From positions 4,961-68,960 of the forward strand of contig JAZQFC010000024.1 in NCBI GenBank assembly GCA_045539315.1: a DNA stretch of 64,000 nt, given 5' to 3'. Under the pieces are notes generated by a model. The model searched no databases. It worked only from the letters and a program-made list of their open reading frames with translations, and was not told where the DNA came from. Position 1 is the first letter of the stretch. Every line of letters starts with the position of its first letter. This stretch comes from RUG11462 sp045539315. Its GTDB lineage: Bacteria; Bacillota; Clostridia; Oscillospirales; Acutalibacteraceae. This document shows, piece after piece, positions 24,954 through 33,408 of this stretch. Made by a program: the position numbers and the translations under genes.

Positions 24954-26057
24954 CTACCCCACGCTTTTTGGCGTTTCTTCTGTTAAAACACCCTTGTCCA
25001 TTTTAAAAATTTTGCCTTTTTCTAAATTTTTAATGGTATTAGGGTCGCAACAAGTTATAAAAACCTGCCAGCCTTTTATGTGATTTAAAAGATAATCTTG
25101 TCGAGATAAATCTAGTTCACTCATAACATCATCTAAAATTGCAATTGGTTGTTCGCCTGTGTTTTTCTTTAAAATTTCTGCTTCAGAAAGTTTTGTGGCG
25201 ATAACAACAGAGCGCCGCTGCCCTTGCGAGCCAAATGTTTTAAGCGATAAACCATTTATAAAAAATTCCATATCATCTCTGTGTGGTCCAACACTTGTTG
25301 TAAAAGTTAAAATATCTTGAGTTCTGGCATTTTTTAATTCATTTAATATATCTTGCTCTGTGCCTAAACCACAACTACATTTATATTCAATGCTAATTTC
25401 CTCGGTTAATGATGAAATTCCACTATAAATATCAGTTATATAACTTAATAAAGCCTCAATATATTTTTTTCTTTGCGAAATAATATAAGCGCCGGCCTTT
25501 GCAATTCTTTCTTCATAAATATCCAGCATAAATTCAAGGTCTCTATGATAAATAATATCTTTTAAAATAGAGTTTCTTTGCATTACTGCTCTATTATATG
25601 AAATAAGAATTTTTTCATATTTAGGTCTAACAGTAGAAATTGCATTATCTAAAAATTTTCTTCTTACAACTGGCCCATCTGAAATCAATTGCATATCAGC
25701 AGGGCTAAAAAGAATAGCAGTAAATTTTTCAGATAATTCGCTTAAACTTTTTACATTTACATCATTAATAGAAGCAACTCTGTTTTTTGCAATAGTTATT
25801 TTACTATTTTGACTTCTGCCACCTGAAAAAAATTCAGTTTTTAAAATAGCAGGTTGATTTTCATTATTTATATTAACAAGTTGCTTATCTTTTGTACCTC
25901 TAAAACTTTTTTTCCCTGTAAAAAGCCAAATTGCTTCAATTAAATTTGTTTTACCTTGAGCATTTTCGCCATAAATTACATTAACATTTTTATCAGGTAC
26001 AAATTCGCCTTTTATTAAATTTCGGTAATTATCATATTCAATTTTCTCTAAATACAT
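24954..26057 (-). CDS. recF: DNA replication and repair protein RecF
   Basis: About 367 residues from ATG 26057 (AGGTGG five bases upstream; an in-frame GTG at 26066 is less likely). The Walker A motif is GENAQGKTN near residue 32, an ABC-like signature region is near FGSQGQRR, and Walker B reads AILDDVMSELD. RecF is an SMC-like ATPase that helps load RecA at gaps and forks. Its position in the dnaA-dnaN-S4-recF block is conserved. Confidence 0.95.
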   Translation of the reverse strand: MYLEKIEYDNYRNLIKGEFVPDKNVNVIYGENAQGKTNLIEAIWLFTGKKSFRGTKDKQLVNINNENQPAILKTEFFSGGRSQNSKITIAKNRVASINDVNVKSLSELSEKFTAILFSPADMQLISDGPVVRRKFLDNAISTVRPKYEKILISYNRAVMQRNSILKDIIYHRDLEFMLDIYEERIAKAGAYIISQRKKYIEALLSYITDIYSGISSLTEEISIEYKCSCGLGTEQDILNELKNARTQDILTFTTSVGPHRDDMEFFINGLSLKTFGSQGQRRSVVIATKLSEAEILKKNTGEQPIAILDDVMSELDLSRQDYLLNHIKGWQVFITCCDPNTIKNLEKGKIFKMDKGVLTEETPKSVG

Positions 26058-26082
26058 AATTACCACCTATTTTTCAATATAA

Positions 26083-26134
26083 GCCTTCCCTTGGGGGAAG
26101 GTGGCATTGTGAAACAATGACGGATGAGGGACTA
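26083..26134. repeat. Family-A palindromic repeat, solo copy
   Basis: It reads GCCTTCCCTTGGGGGAAGG, then GGCATTGtgaaaCAATGAC, then GGATGAGGGA. It has the same modules as the DUF559 cassette ends but no gene. It interrupts the space between recF and the S4 gene. Confidence 0.75.
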
Positions 26135-26182
26135 GATTTTCTCATCATCAATTTTTTCACTAACTGCTTTCACTTTTTTAAT

Positions 26183-26386
26183 TTATTCTACAACAATTTC
26201 TTCATTAAAAATTTCAACTTTGTCGGCTACGCGAATTTTTTTGCCGCGCATTAAACAAACTTCGCCATTTACCTTAACTTCGCCGTCTTGAATAAACATT
26301 TTTGCAGCGCCGCCGGTTGGGGCTACACCAGATAATTTTAATAAAGAATCAAGTTTAATAAATTCTGTATCAATTTTAATATTCAT
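26183..26386 (-). CDS. yaaA: S4-domain RNA-binding protein YaaA (RlbA-like)
   Basis: 67 residues forming a single S4 domain: FIKLDSLLKLSGVAPTGG, then FIQDGEVKVNGE and MRGKKIRVADKVE. It is encoded between dnaN and recF, as in most Firmicutes. S4 domains bind structured RNA; the family is linked to ribosome assembly, although its exact role is uncertain. It overlaps dnaN by one base, so translation is coupled. Confidence 0.92.
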   Translation of the reverse strand: MNIKIDTEFIKLDSLLKLSGVAPTGGAAKMFIQDGEVKVNGEVCLMRGKKIRVADKVEIFNEEIVVE

Positions 26387-27501
26387 TAATTTTCAGCCTT
26401 CATAATAACAGGTACAACAATAAACAAGAAATTATCGCCCTCAAGCGGAATAATTTTAATAGGTCTTTGCGCACCATTCATAATAATTTTAATTTTATCT
26501 GTATCTACTGCTCGAAGCGCCTCAATGAAAAATCTTGAATTAAAGCCGATTTCTTGCTCATCGCCTGTTACATCACAAGAAAGCACATCAGAAGATTTAC
26601 CCATAATAGTTGAACAACGCATATAAACTTGGTTGTCTTTAACGCTACATCTAACAGGAGATTTAACTCTATCAACAATAACAAGAGAAATTCTTTCAAT
26701 TAAATTCATAAATTCTCTTGTATCAGTTTCAATAACAGTTTGTTCGCCATCAGGAATAACAGATGTATTATTATAATTAAAGAATTCGCCTTCAATAAGT
26801 CTTGAAATCATAACAAAATCGCCGATTTCAAATGAAATATGTCTTTTTGAAACGCAAATTGAAACATCATCTTCCATATCATCGCCAATAAGTTTCAAAA
26901 CTTCTTGCAATGCTTTTGCAGGAACAACAAATCTCATATCATTATTTGCATTAATTTCTTCTTTTCTAATAGCAAGTCTGCAACCATCAGTTGAAACTAA
27001 TTTAATAGTATTTTCTTCAATTTCAAATAAAATACCTTTATAAATAGGTCTGTCATCAGAAGTTGAAACAGAAAACAAAGTTTGTGAAACCATACTTTTT
27101 AAAACATCAGTAGGAACTTTAATTTCACTTTCATCTTCTAGTGCCGGAAGTTCCGGATATTCATTAGCGTCAAGCGCGATAATATTAAATTCAGAAGTAC
27201 CGCTTGTAATCAATGCTTTATTATCTTCATAAATATCAATGGTAACTTTATCAAAAGGTAATTTTCTTAAAATTTCACCTAAAATTTTTGCATTAATAAC
27301 TGTACAGCCTTCAGTTTCAATATCTGCAGGAATTTTAGTTTTCATAGCAATTTCAAGGTCATAACCTGAAAGAATAACTTCATTACCATTTGTTCTTATT
27401 AAAATACCTTCTAATGTTGCAAGAGAAGATTTTGATGTTACTGCTCTTTGAACATTACTTACTGCGCTTGATAAAAGCGCTGTTTCACAAATAAATTTCA
27501 T
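26386..27501 (-). CDS. dnaN: DNA polymerase III beta subunit (sliding clamp)
   Basis: 371 residues, the normal length, with three repeated clamp domains. Typical patterns include 'LEGILIRTNGNEVILSGYDLEIAM' in domain I (given in part) and the C-terminal PVIMK-type end (VVPVIMKAEN). It forms the ring that tethers polymerase to DNA. It follows dnaA after a 293-bp gap carrying the candidate unwinding element. An AAGGAG site (GGAGTTAAATT before ATG) is present. Confidence 0.96.
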   Translation of the reverse strand: MKFICETALLSSAVSNVQRAVTSKSSLATLEGILIRTNGNEVILSGYDLEIAMKTKIPADIETEGCTVINAKILGEILRKLPFDKVTIDIYEDNKALITSGTSEFNIIALDANEYPELPALEDESEIKVPTDVLKSMVSQTLFSVSTSDDRPIYKGILFEIEENTIKLVSTDGCRLAIRKEEINANNDMRFVVPAKALQEVLKLIGDDMEDDVSICVSKRHISFEIGDFVMISRLIEGEFFNYNNTSVIPDGEQTVIETDTREFMNLIERISLVIVDRVKSPVRCSVKDNQVYMRCSTIMGKSSDVLSCDVTGDEQEIGFNSRFFIEALRAVDTDKIKIIMNGAQRPIKIIPLEGDNFLFIVVPVIMKAEN

Positions 27502-27602
27502 AATTTAACTCCTTAATTTTTTAATGTTAAAAACAAATTTCAATTTATCGGTTTTTTTCGTTTTTTTGAAAAAATCCCTTATATCATTTTATTTATTTTA
27601 GG

Positions 27603-27769
27603 TAGTAATAGTAGTAGGGGTTGTTCAAACTGTTGAAAACTTGTACATCTATTACTATGACAAGTTATTTTGATTAACACACCTATGTTGAAAAATATAT
27701 TAAAAATTTTTAAAACTTTTTTTATTAAAAATCTTTAACATTCTTTAACAAAACTTTATATGTTGAAAA
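27603..27769. other. Candidate oriC unwinding element: DnaA-trios, GGG and variant DnaA boxes
   Basis: Plus strand, left to right: TAG TAA TAG TAG TAG (27603-27617), GGG (27618-27620), a degenerate 9-mer TGTTCAAAC (27622-27630), then TGTTGAAAA at 27631-27639, 27686-27694 and 27761-27769, all in the same orientation. AT-rich DNA flanks the trio side. This matches the order and polarity of the Bacillus subtilis basal unwinding system in the dnaA-dnaN gap, except that the box is TTTTCAACA (minus strand) instead of TTATCCACA. Weaker TCTTTAACA copies lie at about 27732-27750. The rest of the gap is AT-rich filler. Confidence 0.75.
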
Positions 27770-27794
27770 GTTGAATAAATGTTAAAGAAATTTA

Positions 27795-29090
27795 TTAAAC
27801 ATTGGTCAAATTTTTAATAATATTATCAATTTTTTTAGCCTCTGCGTCATCAGTTGCGCAAAGATTATGAATATTATCACAAGAATAAAGAACAGTTGCA
27901 TGATTTTTGCCAAATTCTTTACCAATTGTTTTATAAGGCATATCAGTAATTTGACGAATTATATACATTGTAATTTTTCTTGCATGAGAAATATCTGCAT
28001 TTTGCTTTTTAGAAAAAATATCTTCAATAGTAACGTTATAAACTTTTGAAACTTCATTAGCAACTTTTTGAATTGTAACAGGTTGAGGCAAATCATCTCT
28101 TTTAATATCTCTAATTGCGCTTTCTGCAACTGCAAGAGAAATATTATCATAAATAAGAGAAAATGCTTGAAGTTTTTTAACAACGCCCTCTAATTGACGA
28201 ATATTAGATTTAACATGCTCTGCAACATATGTAATAATGTCTTCATTTAAATTAAAATTCATCATTTGCGCTTTTCTTTTGATAATACCAACTCTTGTTT
28301 CATATTCAGGTGGTTGAATATCAGCAATAAGACCTGATTCCATTCTACTAACAAGTCTTTCAGAAAGTGAAACGAAGTCTTTCGGTGGTCTATCAGAAGT
28401 TAAAACAATTTGCTTATGGTTGTTGTACAAATCATTAAAAGTATTAAAAAATTCTTCCTCTGTTGACTCTTTACCTGAAATAAACTGAATATCATCAACA
28501 AGCAAAACGTCAGCAGTTCTGTATTTATCACGAAGTTGTTGCATTGTACCTGCGTGAATAGAAGAAATAACCTCATTAGTAAATTCTTCACAAGTTACAG
28601 AGATAATTTTCTTTTCAGGATAATTTTCTTTAATTTTTGCTTGAATAGCAGAAAGCAAGTGAGTTTTACCAAGACCAGAGTTACCATAAATAAATAATGG
28701 GTTATAAATAACATCTCTGTTATCAGCAACTGCAAGGCTCGCTGCATGAGCAAATCTGTTAGAAGAACCAACTATAAATGTATCAAAAGAAAATTCATAG
28801 TCAGGAGAAGGACGAGGAAGACGAATAGTAGAAACAGGCGCGTCCATCTCTGTGCGAATAGAAATTTTAACAGGGAATTTTAATACTTCAAAAAAAGCAT
28901 CTTCCAAAACCGCTTTAAAATTTTCTAAAATAATTTTCTTTTGAAACTCTGTTTTAATATATAAAGTTGCTTCATTACCATCAATTTTTTGCAAAATTAA
29001 TTCTGAAAGCCAAGCATTAAAACCTGCTTCGCTAACTTTAGTTTTACAATAGTCACATATTTCTTTCCAAACTTCTTGTAAAGATTCCAT
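27795..29090 (-). CDS. dnaA: Chromosomal replication initiator DnaA
   Basis: 431 residues. Domain I spans about 1-80, a short linker lies near 85-100, and the AAA+ domain has Walker A GNSGLGKTHL, Walker B LLVDDIQF and the sensor region near SERLVSRMESG. The C-terminal helix-turn-helix domain spans about 335-431. The recognition helix reads FGKNHATV (Asn396, His397, Ala398), one residue shorter and with different bases-contacting positions from the common FGGRDHTTV. AAGGAG lies 12 bases before the ATG. DnaA opens the origin; its own downstream gap carries the candidate boxes. Confidence 0.97.
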   Translation of the reverse strand: MESLQEVWKEICDYCKTKVSEAGFNAWLSELILQKIDGNEATLYIKTEFQKKIILENFKAVLEDAFFEVLKFPVKISIRTEMDAPVSTIRLPRPSPDYEFSFDTFIVGSSNRFAHAASLAVADNRDVIYNPLFIYGNSGLGKTHLLSAIQAKIKENYPEKKIISVTCEEFTNEVISSIHAGTMQQLRDKYRTADVLLVDDIQFISGKESTEEEFFNTFNDLYNNHKQIVLTSDRPPKDFVSLSERLVSRMESGLIADIQPPEYETRVGIIKRKAQMMNFNLNEDIITYVAEHVKSNIRQLEGVVKKLQAFSLIYDNISLAVAESAIRDIKRDDLPQPVTIQKVANEVSKVYNVTIEDIFSKKQNADISHARKITMYIIRQITDMPYKTIGKEFGKNHATVLYSCDNIHNLCATDDAEAKKIDNIIKNLTNV

Positions 29091-29416
29091 TTAAATTTTA
29101 CACTCCTTATCTTTTTATACATTAACCTATAAATAACAGTAAAAATTCAGTACCGCGGAAAACTGAAAAAAAGTAAAAATTTATAACATTATTAATCAAA
29201 AATGTTAAAAAATCGTTCAATATATTCTACCATAAAATTTTACATTTTGCAACTATTATTTATATATTAATATATATTTATATTATATATGTAGCAGTTT
29301 TTTTGTTTTTTGGCTGTATTTTGCTACAATTAAATTATAAATCATCTAAAACCGGACATTCAAGGACATAATTTGTTACATTTTAAAAATTTTAAACAAT
29401 ATTTAAAAGATTCTTA
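29091..29416. other. AT-rich dnaA upstream region
   Basis: No gene. The segment 29244-29292 is almost pure A/T (TATATATTAATATATATTT-type) and could melt easily. A one-mismatch 9-mer TGTTAAAAA lies at 29203-29211, within the inverted repeat AACATT...AATGTT. TGTAGCA (about 29289) and TGCTACA (about 29321) form a spaced inverted repeat. It presumably carries the dnaA promoter, but I could not fix one. The canonical rpmH-rnpA genes are not here. Confidence 0.55.
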
Positions 29417-29640
29417 AATCGTGTCATGTTGAGCGTAGTCGAAACATCTTAAAAAGATCCTTCACTTGCGTTCAGGATGACGGCAGGGGTTGTTTAGTCC
29501 ATCATCCGTCTTGCCACTTCGTGTCAAGCCACCTTCTTCCAAAAGAAGGCTCTGTATGTATCGCCTTGGCGATGGATTCAAAAAGATCCTTCGACTTCGC
29601 GTCGGCAACGCTTACGGATGACGGTGGGATGTGGGCATCC
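29417..29640. repeat. Mosaic of dispersed repeat families B, A and C
   Basis: Family B lies at 29417-29482 (GTGTCATGTTGAGCG...GGATGACGG) and again at 29579-29610 (GATCCTTCGACTTCGC...GGATGACGG). Family A lies in inverse orientation at 29499-29566 (ATCATCCGTC...CCACCTTCTTCC...GAAGGC). Family C ends the block (GGTGGGATG...CATCCCACCCTACGATG). Three repeat families have landed side by side next to the origin. There is no coding potential. Confidence 0.7.
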
Positions 29641-29769
29641 CACCCTACGATGAATTAACAATTTTTATCAAGTTTTGCTGTTTTTTTAGCAATTTTATCA
29701 AGATATGCGCACATTTGGGGCTATGTTTTATATAATATTAAAAAAATTTGAAAAAATAATAAAAAAGTC

Positions 29770-29798
29770 TAGACTAAAAGGAATATTTTTGCTATAAT
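29770..29798 (+). promoter_or_regulatory. SigA-type promoter for ppdK
   Basis: TAGACT, 17 bases, TATAAT. The leader is about 70 bases long and ends with AGGAGG nine bases before the ATG at 29874. Confidence 0.75.
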
Positions 29799-29873
29799 GA
29801 TTACAAGTCTGCACAGTTATTGCTAAAAGCAGATAATAATTTTATTTATATATTTTTTAGGAGGTATATTCCA

Positions 29874-32501
29874 ATGAGCAAAAAATTCGTTTATTTGTTC
29901 AAAGAGGGTAATGCAACAATGCGTGAACTCCTCGGTGGTAAAGGTGCTAACCTTGCTGAAATGACTCACATCGGTCTTCCAGTGCCACAAGGCTTTACTG
30001 TAACAACAGAGGCTTGTACACAATACTATGAAGATGGCAGAAAAATCAATGATGATATCCAAGCAGAAATCATGGCTAACATTGATAAAATGGAAGAAAT
30101 CTGTGGTAAAAAATTCGGCGATAAAGAAAACCCACTTCTCGTTTCTGTTCGTTCAGGCGCTAGAGCTTCTATGCCTGGTATGATGGATACTATTCTTAAC
30201 CTCGGTCTTAACGAAGATGTTGTTGAAGTTATGTCAGCAAAATCAGGTAACCCTCGTTGGGCTTGGGACTGCTACAGAAGATTTATTCAAATGTATTCTG
30301 ACGTAGTTATGGAAGTTGGTAAGAAATATTTTGAAGAACTTATCGACAAAATGAAAGAAGAAAAAGGCGTTACTCAAGACGTTGAGCTTACTGCTGATGA
30401 TCTTAAAGTACTCGCTGGTCAATTCAAAGATGAATATAAAGCAAAAATCGGTAAAGACTTCCCAACAGATCCAAAAGAACAACTTATGGGCGCTGTTGAA
30501 GCTGTATTCCGTTCATGGGATAACCCACGTGCTAACGTTTATAGAAGAGATAACGATATTCCATATTCATGGGGTACTGCTGTAAACGTACAAGCTATGG
30601 CTTTCGGTAACATGGGTGACAACTGTGGTACTGGTGTTGCATTTACTCGTGACCCTGCTACAGGTGATAAAGGCCTTATGGGTGAGTTCCTTGTAAACGC
30701 TCAAGGTGAAGACGTTGTTGCTGGTGTTAGAACTCCAATGCCAATCGCTGAAATGGCTGATAAATTCCCAGAAGCATACGCTCAATTCGTTGACGTTTGC
30801 AGAATTCTTGAAGACCACTACAGAGATATGCAAGATATGGAATTTACTGTTGAAGAAGGTAAACTCTATATGCTTCAAACTCGTAACGGTAAGAGAACTG
30901 CTAAAGCCGCTTTAAAAATCGCTTGTGATTTAGTTGATGAAGGTATGATCGATGAGAAACAAGCAGTTGCTATGATCGATCCACGTAACCTTGATACACT
31001 CCTTCACCCACAATTTGATGCTAAAGCTCTTAAAGCAGCAACTCCTGCTGGTAAAGGTCTTGGCGCATCTCCTGGTGCTGCTTGTGGTAAAGTTGTATTT
31101 ACTGCTGAAGACGCTGAAGAGTGGAACAACAGAGGCGAAAAAGTTGTTCTTGTTCGTCTTGAAACATCACCTGAAGATATTACAGGTATGAAAGCATCTC
31201 AAGGTATCTTGACAGTTCGTGGCGGTATGACTTCTCACGCTGCCGTTGTTGCTCGTGGTATGGGTACATGTTGTGTATCTGGTTGTGGCGACATCGTTAT
31301 GGACGAAGAAAACAAGAAATTTACTCTCGCTGGTAAAACATATAACGAAGGCGACTACATTTCAATCGATGGTTCAACTGGTAACATCTATGATGGTATC
31401 ATTCCAACTGTTGATGCTGAAATCGCAGGCGAATTCGGTAGAATTATGGACTGGGCTGACAAATTCAGAACTTTGAAAGTTAGAACTAACGCTGATACTC
31501 CTGCTGATGCTAAAAAAGCAAGAGAACTCGGTGCTGAAGGTATCGGTCTTTGCCGTACAGAGCATATGTTCTTTGAAGCAGACAGAATTGCTGCATTCAG
31601 AGAAATGATTTGTGCTGACACTGTTGAAGGTAGAGAAGCAGCGCTCGCTAAAATTCTCCCTTATCAACAAGGCGACTTTGAAGCTTTATATGAAGCACTC
31701 GAAGGCAACCCTGTAACAATTCGTTTCCTTGACCCACCTCTCCATGAGTTCGTTCCAACTGAAGAAGCTGACATCAAACTCTTGGCTGACGCTCAAGGCA
31801 AAACAGTTGAAGATATTAAGAACATTATCACTGGTCTTCACGAGTTCAACCCAATGATGGGTCACCGTGGTTGCCGTCTTGCAGTAACATATCCTGAAAT
31901 TGCTAAAATGCAAACTTCTGCTGTTATCCGTGCTGCTATCAATGTTCAAAAAGCTCATCCAGACTGGACAGTTAAACCTGAAATTATGATTCCACTTACA
32001 GGTGAAGTTAAAGAGCTTAAATATGTTAAAGACGTTGTTGTTGCAACTGCTGATGCTGAAATCGCAGCTGCAGGCGCTGACCTCAAATATGAAGTTGGTA
32101 CAATGATGGAAATTCCAAGAGCTTGTCTTACTGCTGATGAAGTAGCTACAGAGGCTGACTTCTTCTGCTTCGGTACAAACGACCTTACTCAAATGACATA
32201 CGGTTTCAGCCGTGATGACGCTGGTAAATTCTTGGATGCATACTATGATGCAAAAATCTTTGAAAACGATCCATTTGCTAAACTTGACCAAACAGGTGTT
32301 GGTAAATTGATGGAAATGTCAATTAAACTTGGTAAACCAGTTAACCCATCACTCCACTGCGGTATCTGCGGTGAGCACGGTGGCGACCCTGTATCAGTTG
32401 AGTTCTGCCATAGAATCGGTCTTGATTATGTATCATGTTCACCATTCCGTGTGCCAATCGCTCGTCTCGCTGCTGCTCAAGCTGCAATTAAAGAGATGTA
32501 A
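29874..32501 (+). CDS. ppdK: Pyruvate, phosphate dikinase
   Basis: About 875 residues, the usual length. The N-terminal ATP-grasp part starts FKEGNATMRELLGGKGANLAEM. The phosphohistidine domain has GGMTSHAAVVARGMG, and the C-terminal PEP-binding barrel has GLCRTEHMFF and the LHCGICGEHGGDP loop. The enzyme interconverts pyruvate and PEP with ATP/AMP and PPi, and works glycolytically in many anaerobes. ATG 29874 is chosen because AGGAGG precedes it; the open frame extends 18 codons further upstream. Codon use is visibly optimised (CGT, AAC, GAC, CTC preferred), as in highly expressed genes, unlike its neighbours. It occupies the slot where rpmH normally lies. Confidence 0.97.
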   Translation: MSKKFVYLFKEGNATMRELLGGKGANLAEMTHIGLPVPQGFTVTTEACTQYYEDGRKINDDIQAEIMANIDKMEEICGKKFGDKENPLLVSVRSGARASMPGMMDTILNLGLNEDVVEVMSAKSGNPRWAWDCYRRFIQMYSDVVMEVGKKYFEELIDKMKEEKGVTQDVELTADDLKVLAGQFKDEYKAKIGKDFPTDPKEQLMGAVEAVFRSWDNPRANVYRRDNDIPYSWGTAVNVQAMAFGNMGDNCGTGVAFTRDPATGDKGLMGEFLVNAQGEDVVAGVRTPMPIAEMADKFPEAYAQFVDVCRILEDHYRDMQDMEFTVEEGKLYMLQTRNGKRTAKAALKIACDLVDEGMIDEKQAVAMIDPRNLDTLLHPQFDAKALKAATPAGKGLGASPGAACGKVVFTAEDAEEWNNRGEKVVLVRLETSPEDITGMKASQGILTVRGGMTSHAAVVARGMGTCCVSGCGDIVMDEENKKFTLAGKTYNEGDYISIDGSTGNIYDGIIPTVDAEIAGEFGRIMDWADKFRTLKVRTNADTPADAKKARELGAEGIGLCRTEHMFFEADRIAAFREMICADTVEGREAALAKILPYQQGDFEALYEALEGNPVTIRFLDPPLHEFVPTEEADIKLLADAQGKTVEDIKNIITGLHEFNPMMGHRGCRLAVTYPEIAKMQTSAVIRAAINVQKAHPDWTVKPEIMIPLTGEVKELKYVKDVVVATADAEIAAAGADLKYEVGTMMEIPRACLTADEVATEADFFCFGTNDLTQMTYGFSRDDAGKFLDAYYDAKIFENDPFAKLDQTGVGKLMEMSIKLGKPVNPSLHCGICGEHGGDPVSVEFCHRIGLDYVSCSPFRVPIARLAAAQAAIKEM

Positions 32502-32516
32502 TTAGATTACAAAATT

Positions 32517-32545
32517 ATCCCCACCGATTTCGGTGGGGATTTTTG
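32517..32545 (+). terminator. ppdK terminator (copy 1 of a repeated hairpin)
   Basis: ATCCCCACCG/CGGTGGGGAT stem with a four-base loop, then TTTTTG. Near-identical hairpins recur at 33323 and 34474. Confidence 0.92.
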
Positions 32546-32601
32546 TATGCTAAATTAGTTGAATTTTGTAAAAATAATTACTATAATATAAACACCTTAT
32601 C

Positions 32602-32630
32602 TTGTGAAAAACGAAGAAATGTGCTATAAT
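32602..32630 (+). promoter_or_regulatory. SigA-type promoter
   Basis: TTGTGA, 17 bases, TATAAT, 30 bases before the start of the gene at 32661. Confidence 0.75.
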
Positions 32631-32660
32631 TGAAAAACCAAAGCATTGGAGGAACTGGAT

Positions 32661-33257
32661 ATGAATATCATCAACCCCAAGGAAGCAATGTTGCAAAGTT
32701 TGCACGATGCTTGTAGTTTCCATTTATACAAACGAACACTTGATTTAACCAAGAACATAGCCGAAGATATGGACTACCAAAAAAACTTCACTAATTACTA
32801 TCGTGTTCGTAGAGATGATGGCTGGTTGCAAGAATTCTACAAGTTTTTTGAGGAAAATAAAAACAACAAAGAAATAACATTTGAAAAAATAATCAAACAC
32901 CTTTCAAATGTGGAACACAAAGTAAAGCAAACCTCAAAAAACCCAACAGGTAAAGCAAAAACGGTAGAGGCATCGTTTGCAAGTAAGATGCTGGCGACAA
33001 TAAACCCAAATCATCCTATTTGGGATAATCAGGTACTTCGTTGCTTAAATATCAAAATTGACGATACATTAGATTATGACAGTAAAATAAATAAATGTAT
33101 TAAAGTTTATCATAAAATTGAGGAGGAAATTTCGGCATTTATTGAGACCACCGAAGGCAAACAGTGTATAGAATTATTTGATGCAACATTTCCTTCTTGT
33201 GTGGATTTTAGCAGTCACAAGAAAGTGGACTTTTACTTGTGGAATCTGGGTAAATAA
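32661..33257 (+). CDS. Hypothetical accessory protein, 198 residues
   Basis: I do not recognise the family. GGAGG precedes ATG 32661 at normal spacing. The protein is soluble, largely helical and charged, with no signal peptide. The C-terminal half has the pattern 'KTVEASFASKMLATINPNHPIWDNQVL', suggesting a helical domain with a conserved WD pair, of the kind seen in some accessory or defence-type hypotheticals; this is an impression only. The gene has its own promoter and is followed by an 8-codon remnant of a ppdK 3' end plus a copy of the ppdK terminator, so it appears inserted behind ppdK. Confidence 0.7.
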   Translation: MNIINPKEAMLQSLHDACSFHLYKRTLDLTKNIAEDMDYQKNFTNYYRVRRDDGWLQEFYKFFEENKNNKEITFEKIIKHLSNVEHKVKQTSKNPTGKAKTVEASFASKMLATINPNHPIWDNQVLRCLNIKIDDTLDYDSKINKCIKVYHKIEEEISAFIETTEGKQCIELFDATFPSCVDFSSHKKVDFYLWNLGK

Positions 33258-33277
33258 TTTTCCTCTTTTGCTGTCAA

Positions 33278-33350
33278 CATCCCAGACTGCTATCAAAGAG
33301 ATGTAATTTAATTGTGAAACAAATCCCCACCGATTTGGTGGGGATTTTTG
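33278..33350 (+). terminator. ppdK 3'-end remnant with terminator copy 2
   Basis: Bases 33281-33305 read in one frame as QTAIKEM-stop, matching the AAIKEM-stop end of ppdK, and share AAAGAGATGTAATT with it. The hairpin ATCCCCACC/GGTGGGGAT at 33323-33345 with T run follows at the same relative position as behind ppdK. Confidence 0.75.
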
Positions 33351-33352
33351 TA

Positions 33353-33381
33353 TTGCAATAATTTGGTTAATATAGTATAAT
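33353..33381 (+). promoter_or_regulatory. SigA-type promoter
   Basis: TTGCAA, 17 bases, TATAAT, directly after terminator copy 2 and 28 bases before the next start codon. Confidence 0.75.
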
Positions 33382-33408
33382 AACTTCAGTTAAGGAAGGA
33401 GAGTTTTT

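Noticed and set aside
29091..29873. Search for canonical TTATCCACA DnaA boxes upstream of dnaA
   Set aside because: No exact copy found in this gap or the dnaA-dnaN gap; only the TTTTCAACA-type motif recurs.
30243..32291. Several antisense and alternative frames inside ppdK
   Set aside because: They are by-products of biased codon use in a highly expressed gene; ppdK motifs cover the whole stretch.
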